Origin: Archangium sp. | GTDB taxonomy: Bacteria > Myxococcota > Myxococcia > Myxococcales > Myxococcaceae | Length of the DNA: 9,311 nt | Direction: 5' to 3' | Assembly (NCBI GenBank): GCA_016793585.1 | Contig: JAEUJR010001092.1 | Location: forward strand, 1-9,311 | Shown: one piece after another, positions 6,295 through 9,311 of the stretch | How the letters are laid out: every line of letters begins with the position of its first letter | Numbering within the stretch: the stretch's first letter is position 1 | Notes under the pieces: generated by a model | What the model was told of the DNA's origin: nothing | Database searches by the model: none | Seen by the model: only the letters and a program-made list of their open reading frames with translations | Program-made: the position numbers and the translations under genes

Positions 6295-8136
6295 ATGTCG
6301 TTTCGTCTTCGCCTCGTCGCAGCGCTCGTCACCTTCAGCCTCGTCGCCTGCCCGAAGGTCGACACCAGCGTTCAGCCCGATCGTTCTGCGCCCCCCGACG
6401 CTGGCGTGGCCGACCCCGCGCGGGAGCGGCTCACGGCCCAGGTGGCGTCGCTCTCGAAAGACACGGCGGCGTGGTCGCGCGCGGTCGACGAGAAGCTGTG
6501 GGCCCATTGGACGACTGGCGCTCCGTTCGATCTCACCCCGCTGCAGGCCAGCCATGACGCGCTGCTGGTTCCCGAGCGGCGCGCCTTGATCGCTGACGCC
6601 CTCGCGCAGAACGTCGACGACCCGCGCGCGCTCGAGCACCTCGCGCTGTTCCTCGATGCCGAGCGCCTCACGAAAGAGACCGCCGCCGAGAGCCAGGCCA
6701 TCGCCACGCTCGAGGCGACCCTCACCTTCCCCTTCGGCGGCAAAGAGGTTCGCTGGCACGACCTGAACCGGCTGCTCGCGACCGAGCAGAGCGCGCTCAA
6801 GCGCAAGGCGTTGTGGACGGCGTCGTTGCCGGCCGCCGAGAAGCTCGACGCTGCCCTGGTGGCGCGTGACGCGAAGGCCGCGCAGGTGCTCGCCCCGCGC
6901 ACGCCCTTTCAGTTCTCGGCCGAGCTGCGTGACGTCGACCCGGAGGCGCTGCGCAAGGTGGCCGAAGGCGTGCTCACGGTGACGAGCGACGCGTGGCGGC
7001 TGACGCTCGAACGGCTCAACGCAGCCGACACGAAGCTGCCGGTGGGCTCACTCACCCGCGCCGATCTTCCGCGGCTGCTCCGCGTGCCAGCCGACGTCGA
7101 TCTCGCCTTCGGCAAGAAGGAGCTCGCGAGCCGCGCCGTCACCACGCTCGGCGCCATCGGTCTCTACGGCCAGAAGGGCCTCACGCTCGACTTGTCCGAG
7201 GCGGTGAAGAAGAACCCGCTCCCCCTCACGGTGACGCCCGGTGGCCCGGCCGATGTGCGCACCAGCTTTCGCCCGCTCGGAGGCATGAAGGACCAGCAGC
7301 TGCTCTTCTCTGAGCTCGGCGTCGCGCTCGCGCTGCAGCACGTGACGACGGGTCGCTTCGAGTTCGAGCGACTGGGCGACTCGTCGCTCGCGCAGACCTC
7401 GGGCGAGCTCTTCGCGACGCTCGTGGGAGAACCGCAGTGGCTCGAAGCGCAGGCTCTTCAGGAGCCCGCACGCAAAGCCATCGTCGACGCCTGGCAGGTG
7501 CAGCGGCTCTTCCAGGTGCGTCGCGCGGCTGCGGTGTTCCTCGTGCGGCTCGATTGCGTCGAGAAGTCAGACGAAGGCTCGAAAGCGCGCGCGGCCGCCA
7601 TCTTCACCCGCGCGCTCGGCGTCACGCACACCGAGGCCGATCTCGTTCGGTTGCACCTCGACACCGACGACGCGCTCCGCTCGGCGACGACCTTGCGCGC
7701 AATGCTGCTCGCCGAACACCTGCGCGTGCAGCTGAACACCAGCCTCGGCGCGCCCTGGTTCACCTCGCAGACGGCGGGCCGTTCACTCACCGAACTGTGG
7801 AGCACCGGCTCGGCCATGCCCACGGAAGCGCGCCTCGTGCCGCTGGGAGACGCGCTGACGAGCTTCTGGAAGCGCACCATCGAACTCACGCCGGTTGGGA
7901 AGAGCGAGGGCGGCCTCACCGTCGGCGAGTGGCCCACGCCGAAGTCCGTCGAGCGCCCCATGTCGACCAGCCGGCCCTGGCCGCGCACCCGCATCATGGA
8001 GCAACCGATTCGCGACGGCGGGTGGACACCGAAGGACTGGCCCCAGCCGAAGAAGCTCGAGGCGTGGGTGCCGAAGGCGTGGCCTCAGCCGAAGACGCTC
8101 GAGCCGTCAGACGCAGGCGTCACTTCCGCCCCATGA
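6295..8136 (+). CDS. Lipoprotein, apparent inactive M3-type metallopeptidase (pseudopeptidase)
   Basis: This 613-residue protein starts at the ATG 6295 (MSFRLRLVAALVTFSLVAC) with a signal peptide and lipobox LVAC, lipidated at Cys19. A short linker containing PPDAGVADP follows. The body is largely helical and resembles M3/M2-like gluzincin peptidases: the LNRLLATEQSALKRKALW helix (157-174), a PADVRTSFRPLGG strand-turn (318-330), and the helix DQQLLFSELGVALALQHV (333-350). That helix aligns where M3 enzymes carry HExxH, but the five residues are SELGV (339-343), so both zinc histidines are missing. SLAQTSGELF (364-373) aligns with the segment holding the third ligand Glu, here Gln367. It is thus predicted not to hydrolyse peptides; a binding or chaperone-like role is inference. 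The last 70 residues form a Trp/Pro/Lys-rich tail. It diverges from the HEAT-like gene across 63 bases, with a weak GAGG before the ATG. Its 3' end overlaps the opposing zinc-ribbon gene by 17 bases. Confidence 0.8.
   Translation: MSFRLRLVAALVTFSLVACPKVDTSVQPDRSAPPDAGVADPARERLTAQVASLSKDTAAWSRAVDEKLWAHWTTGAPFDLTPLQASHDALLVPERRALIADALAQNVDDPRALEHLALFLDAERLTKETAAESQAIATLEATLTFPFGGKEVRWHDLNRLLATEQSALKRKALWTASLPAAEKLDAALVARDAKAAQVLAPRTPFQFSAELRDVDPEALRKVAEGVLTVTSDAWRLTLERLNAADTKLPVGSLTRADLPRLLRVPADVDLAFGKKELASRAVTTLGAIGLYGQKGLTLDLSEAVKKNPLPLTVTPGGPADVRTSFRPLGGMKDQQLLFSELGVALALQHVTTGRFEFERLGDSSLAQTSGELFATLVGEPQWLEAQALQEPARKAIVDAWQVQRLFQVRRAAAVFLVRLDCVEKSDEGSKARAAAIFTRALGVTHTEADLVRLHLDTDDALRSATTLRAMLLAEHLRVQLNTSLGAPWFTSQTAGRSLTELWSTGSAMPTEARLVPLGDALTSFWKRTIELTPVGKSEGGLTVGEWPTPKSVERPMSTSRPWPRTRIMEQPIRDGGWTPKDWPQPKKLEAWVPKAWPQPKTLEPSDAGVTSAP
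8023..8106 (+). repeat. Two-copy 14-residue tandem repeat (WxPKxWPQPKxLEx) in lipoprotein tail
   Basis: Residues 577-590 (WTPKDWPQPKKLEA) and 591-604 (WVPKAWPQPKTLEP) of the lipoprotein are head-to-tail copies, each 42 bases (8023-8064 and 8065-8106), with 10 of 14 residues identical. Weaker related units precede them (EWPTPKSVERP at 545-555, PWPRTRIMEQP at 561-571), so the tail looks built from Trp-Pro units. It is positively charged, aromatic and likely extended, which suggests contact with membrane surface, LPS or peptidoglycan; this role is a guess. Confidence 0.8.
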
Positions 8137-8512
8137 GGAACCGCACCGCGTCGAGCAGCGCCGACACGAAGCCCTTCTCTTGAATCGCGTGCAGCTCGCC
8201 GCCATCGAGCCACACGCCGTGACAGTGCTCGCACGCGTCGAGCACCACCTTGCGATCTCGATCGCTCTGCACCTTGTTCAGGTGGCGCGCCGGTGAACAC
8301 CTCGGGCAGGTGAGCAGCTCGGCCTGAATCTCTGGCGGTGGAATGTGCCGCAGCTCGACCCAGCTCACGTCGACGACCTGCTCGAGCCGGTGCAGATCGT
8401 TCTGCGACAACCAGTGGCCACCACACTGCGCGCAGCCCAGGCCGTGCACGTCGGGCATGTTGAGGTCGGGCGTCACGTCACGCAGCGGCAGCGAGCAGCG
8501 CGGGCAGTTCAT
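8120..8512 (-). CDS. Double TFIIB-type zinc-ribbon protein (130 aa)
   Basis: This small protein is built from two zinc ribbons of the zf-TFIIB kind. The first pairs CPRC (Cys3, Cys6) with CAQCGGHWLSQNDL (Cys27, Cys30). The second pairs CPRC (Cys69, Cys72) with CEHCHGVWLDGGEL (Cys94, Cys97). The CxxCxGxWLxxxEL ending is the family hallmark, and all eight cysteines are present, so it should bind two zinc ions. These domains occur in small bacterial proteins of unknown role; DNA, RNA or protein binding is possible. The frame extends to an ATG at 8572, but I chose the ATG at 8512 because GGAG sits four bases before it and the first zinc ligand follows immediately, while the longer version would read through the intergenic hairpin. 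It lies 75 bases downstream of the SPFH gene on the same strand. Its stop overlaps the end of the converging lipoprotein gene. Confidence 0.86.
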   Translation of the reverse strand: MNCPRCSLPLRDVTPDLNMPDVHGLGCAQCGGHWLSQNDLHRLEQVVDVSWVELRHIPPPEIQAELLTCPRCSPARHLNKVQSDRDRKVVLDACEHCHGVWLDGGELHAIQEKGFVSALLDAVRFLMGRK

Positions 8513-8516
8513 GAAG

Positions 8517-8520
8517 CTCC
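8517..8520 (-). promoter_or_regulatory. Ribosome binding site deciding the zinc-ribbon gene start
   Basis: The minus strand reads GGAG followed by CTTC and the ATG at 8512-8510. This short but well-placed site supports the internal ATG over the one 60 bases upstream, which has no comparable site. Confidence 0.5.
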
Positions 8521-8531
8521 AGATACACGAA

Positions 8532-8560
8532 CGCCACGCCTCCGGTGAGGAAGCGTGGCG
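8532..8560 (-). terminator. GC-rich hairpin between SPFH and zinc-ribbon genes (possible terminator or attenuator)
   Basis: CGCCACGC (8532-8539) and GCGTGGCG (8553-8560) form a perfect 8-base-pair stem with a 13-base loop that can itself pair CTC with GAG. It starts 28 bases after the SPFH stop codon and ends 19 bases before the zinc-ribbon ATG. There is no T-run on the minus strand after it, so it is not a classic intrinsic terminator. It may stabilise the upstream mRNA 3' end, attenuate read-through, or serve Rho-assisted termination. Confidence 0.4.
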
Positions 8561-8569
8561 CGTGCGCTC

Positions 8570-8585
8570 CACGTCACGTGACGTG
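8570..8585. promoter_or_regulatory. 16-base perfect palindrome next to the SPFH stop codon
   Basis: CACGTCACGTGACGTG is identical to its own reverse complement over all 16 bases, centred on CACGTG. It begins two bases past the SPFH stop codon (8590-8588) and lies 57 bases upstream of the zinc-ribbon ATG. Symmetry without a spacer suits a homodimeric DNA-binding protein better than a hairpin, though a six-pair stem with an ACGT loop is possible. The binding protein is unknown. Confidence 0.4.
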
Positions 8586-8587
8586 AA

Positions 8588-9311
8588 TCAGAGCATCTTC
8601 ATCAGCTCGGCCTTCTTGGCCGCGAACTCCTCGTCGGTCAGCAGGCCGGCCGTCTTCAGCTCGTTGAGCTGCTTCAACCGATCCATCACCGAGGGGCCGG
8701 CCGGAGCCGCCGCCTGCTGAGGCGCCTGCTGTGCGTGCTGCTGCTGCCCCTGCTGGTTCATGAACATCTGGGCCATGCCGAAGCCCATGCCCATGCCCAT
8801 GCCGCCGAGCGCGTTGCCGGCACCCGAGCCTTCGCCGCCGCCCTTCGCCATGCCCTCGGCCGCGCCGAGCATCGCCTGGCCCTGCGCGTACTGCTGGAAG
8901 CCGCCGGCGAGCCGCGAGTAGGCGACGTCTTTCGACAGCTTCTTCAGCGTCGCTTCGTCTTCGGGCTTGATGCTGATGGTGAAGTTGCCGAACGCGGTGA
9001 TCTTCACACCGTAGTTGTTGGTGTGCTTGTCCATGCCGCCGACGACTTCTTCTTCGATCTCTTCGGTGTACGCGCCCGACGTGACGTCGAGCAGCGGCCA
9101 CTTCTTCTTCACGAGCAGCTCGGCGATGCGGTCCTTGATGACCTTCATCACCTGGCTCTTGAACCAGCCCACGAAGCTCTCGTTGTCGGTCTTCTGCAGG
9201 CCGACCATGCCGACGATGAGCTTCTCGGGGTCGATGACGCGCAGCGCGAAGTCGCCGTACACCATGGTGCCGATGGCGAGGCCCGTCTCGGGGTCGCGCG
9301 CGTCGCCGATG
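8588..9311 (-). CDS. SPFH/Band-7 domain protein with C-terminal SHOCT domain (5' end outside window)
   Basis: The frame is open to the right edge, giving 240 residues of the C-terminal part. The 15 residues ahead of the first in-window ATG (9265-9263) read IGDARDPETGLAIGT and continue smoothly into MVYGDFALRVIDPEKLIVGMVG. This matches the SPFH core pattern 'DP..g.P..vr.yG.y.f.i.dP..fl...vG', so that ATG is internal. A helical SPFH stalk follows to about position 8880, then a Gly/Met-rich stretch and a Gln-rich linker (QQGQQQHAQQAPQQ). The last 34 residues (8591-8692; DRLKQLNELKTAGLLTDEEF, then AAKKAELMKML) are a SHOCT domain. The family includes Bacillus YdjI, formerly called virion core protein-like, linked to membrane stress. 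These proteins oligomerise at membranes or bind partners through the tail. The zinc-ribbon gene follows 75 bases downstream, a pairing reminiscent of the B. subtilis pspA-ydjGHI operon. Confidence 0.88.
   Translation of the reverse strand, partial: IGDARDPETGLAIGTMVYGDFALRVIDPEKLIVGMVGLQKTDNESFVGWFKSQVMKVIKDRIAELLVKKKWPLLDVTSGAYTEEIEEEVVGGMDKHTNNYGVKITAFGNFTISIKPEDEATLKKLSKDVAYSRLAGGFQQYAQGQAMLGAAEGMAKGGGEGSGAGNALGGMGMGMGFGMAQMFMNQQGQQQHAQQAPQQAAAPAGPSVMDRLKQLNELKTAGLLTDEEFAAKKAELMKML
8783..8803 (+). repeat. Hexamer microrepeat (GCCCAT x3 plus GCC)
   Basis: Three tandem copies of GCCCAT followed by a partial GCC lie inside the SPFH gene and encode alternating Gly-Met on the minus strand. Such a six-base unit can expand or contract without shifting frame and would only change the length of the Gly/Met linker. 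Confidence 0.6.

Noticed and set aside
6232..6759. Upstream extension of the HEAT-like gene to an ATG at 6759
   Set aside because: It is antisense to the lipoprotein coding sequence, has low-complexity Arg/Glu/Gly composition, and the family signature starts right after the GTG at 6231.
8513..8572. ATG at 8572 as start of the zinc-ribbon gene
   Set aside because: The added 20 residues cover the hairpin and have no family similarity; the ATG at 8512 has a GGAG site and begins directly with the first Cys pair.

Overview
The window is uniformly GC-rich, with G/C-biased third codon positions and compact gene packing. It carries two lipobox lipoproteins, one with the Asp-Ala-Gly-Val-rich linker style common in Myxococcota, and a family of HEAT-like proteins frequent there. 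The most likely source is a chromosomal segment of a myxobacterium-like member of Myxococcota; this is inferred from style, not from a marker gene. I see no rRNA, tRNA, CRISPR array, insertion sequence, phage gene or attachment site, and no stretch over 300 bases lacks a gene.

Layout. On the minus strand at the left edge lie the 5' end of a small cysteine-containing lipoprotein (1-88) and a ureohydrolase (arginase/agmatinase superfamily) gene (182-1279). A 121-base divergent intergenic region with a perfect dyad (1321-1337) separates these from a plus-strand pair: a small unassigned protein (1401-1784) and a LigD-type polymerase-domain protein (1816-3321). Three bases later the next unit converges from the minus strand, reading in order: a HEAT-like protein (6231-5065), the EF-P lysine ligase EpmA (5039-4047) and a PlsC-type acyltransferase (4050-3325). 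epmA has a strong ribosome binding site, and the acyltransferase is coupled to it by a GTGA overlap. A 63-base divergent gap leads to a plus-strand lipoprotein (6295-8136), which overlaps tail-to-tail with a double zinc-ribbon gene (8512-8120). Upstream of that gene is an SPFH/SHOCT-domain protein that runs off the right edge (8588 to beyond 9311).

Most of these are housekeeping or poorly characterised genes, but two carry striking lesions in catalytic motifs. The LigD-like protein has an apparently intact primase/polymerase domain behind a ligase domain that has lost its AMP-accepting lysine, other motif residues and the whole OB-fold. The large lipoprotein looks like an M3-type (gluzincin) peptidase whose HExxH is replaced by SELGV and whose third zinc ligand is replaced by Gln, with a Trp/Pro/Lys repeat tail added. 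These two presumed pseudoenzymes, the altered substrate loop of the ureohydrolase, and a 16-bp perfect palindrome plus hairpin between the SPFH and zinc-ribbon genes are the parts most worth following up.
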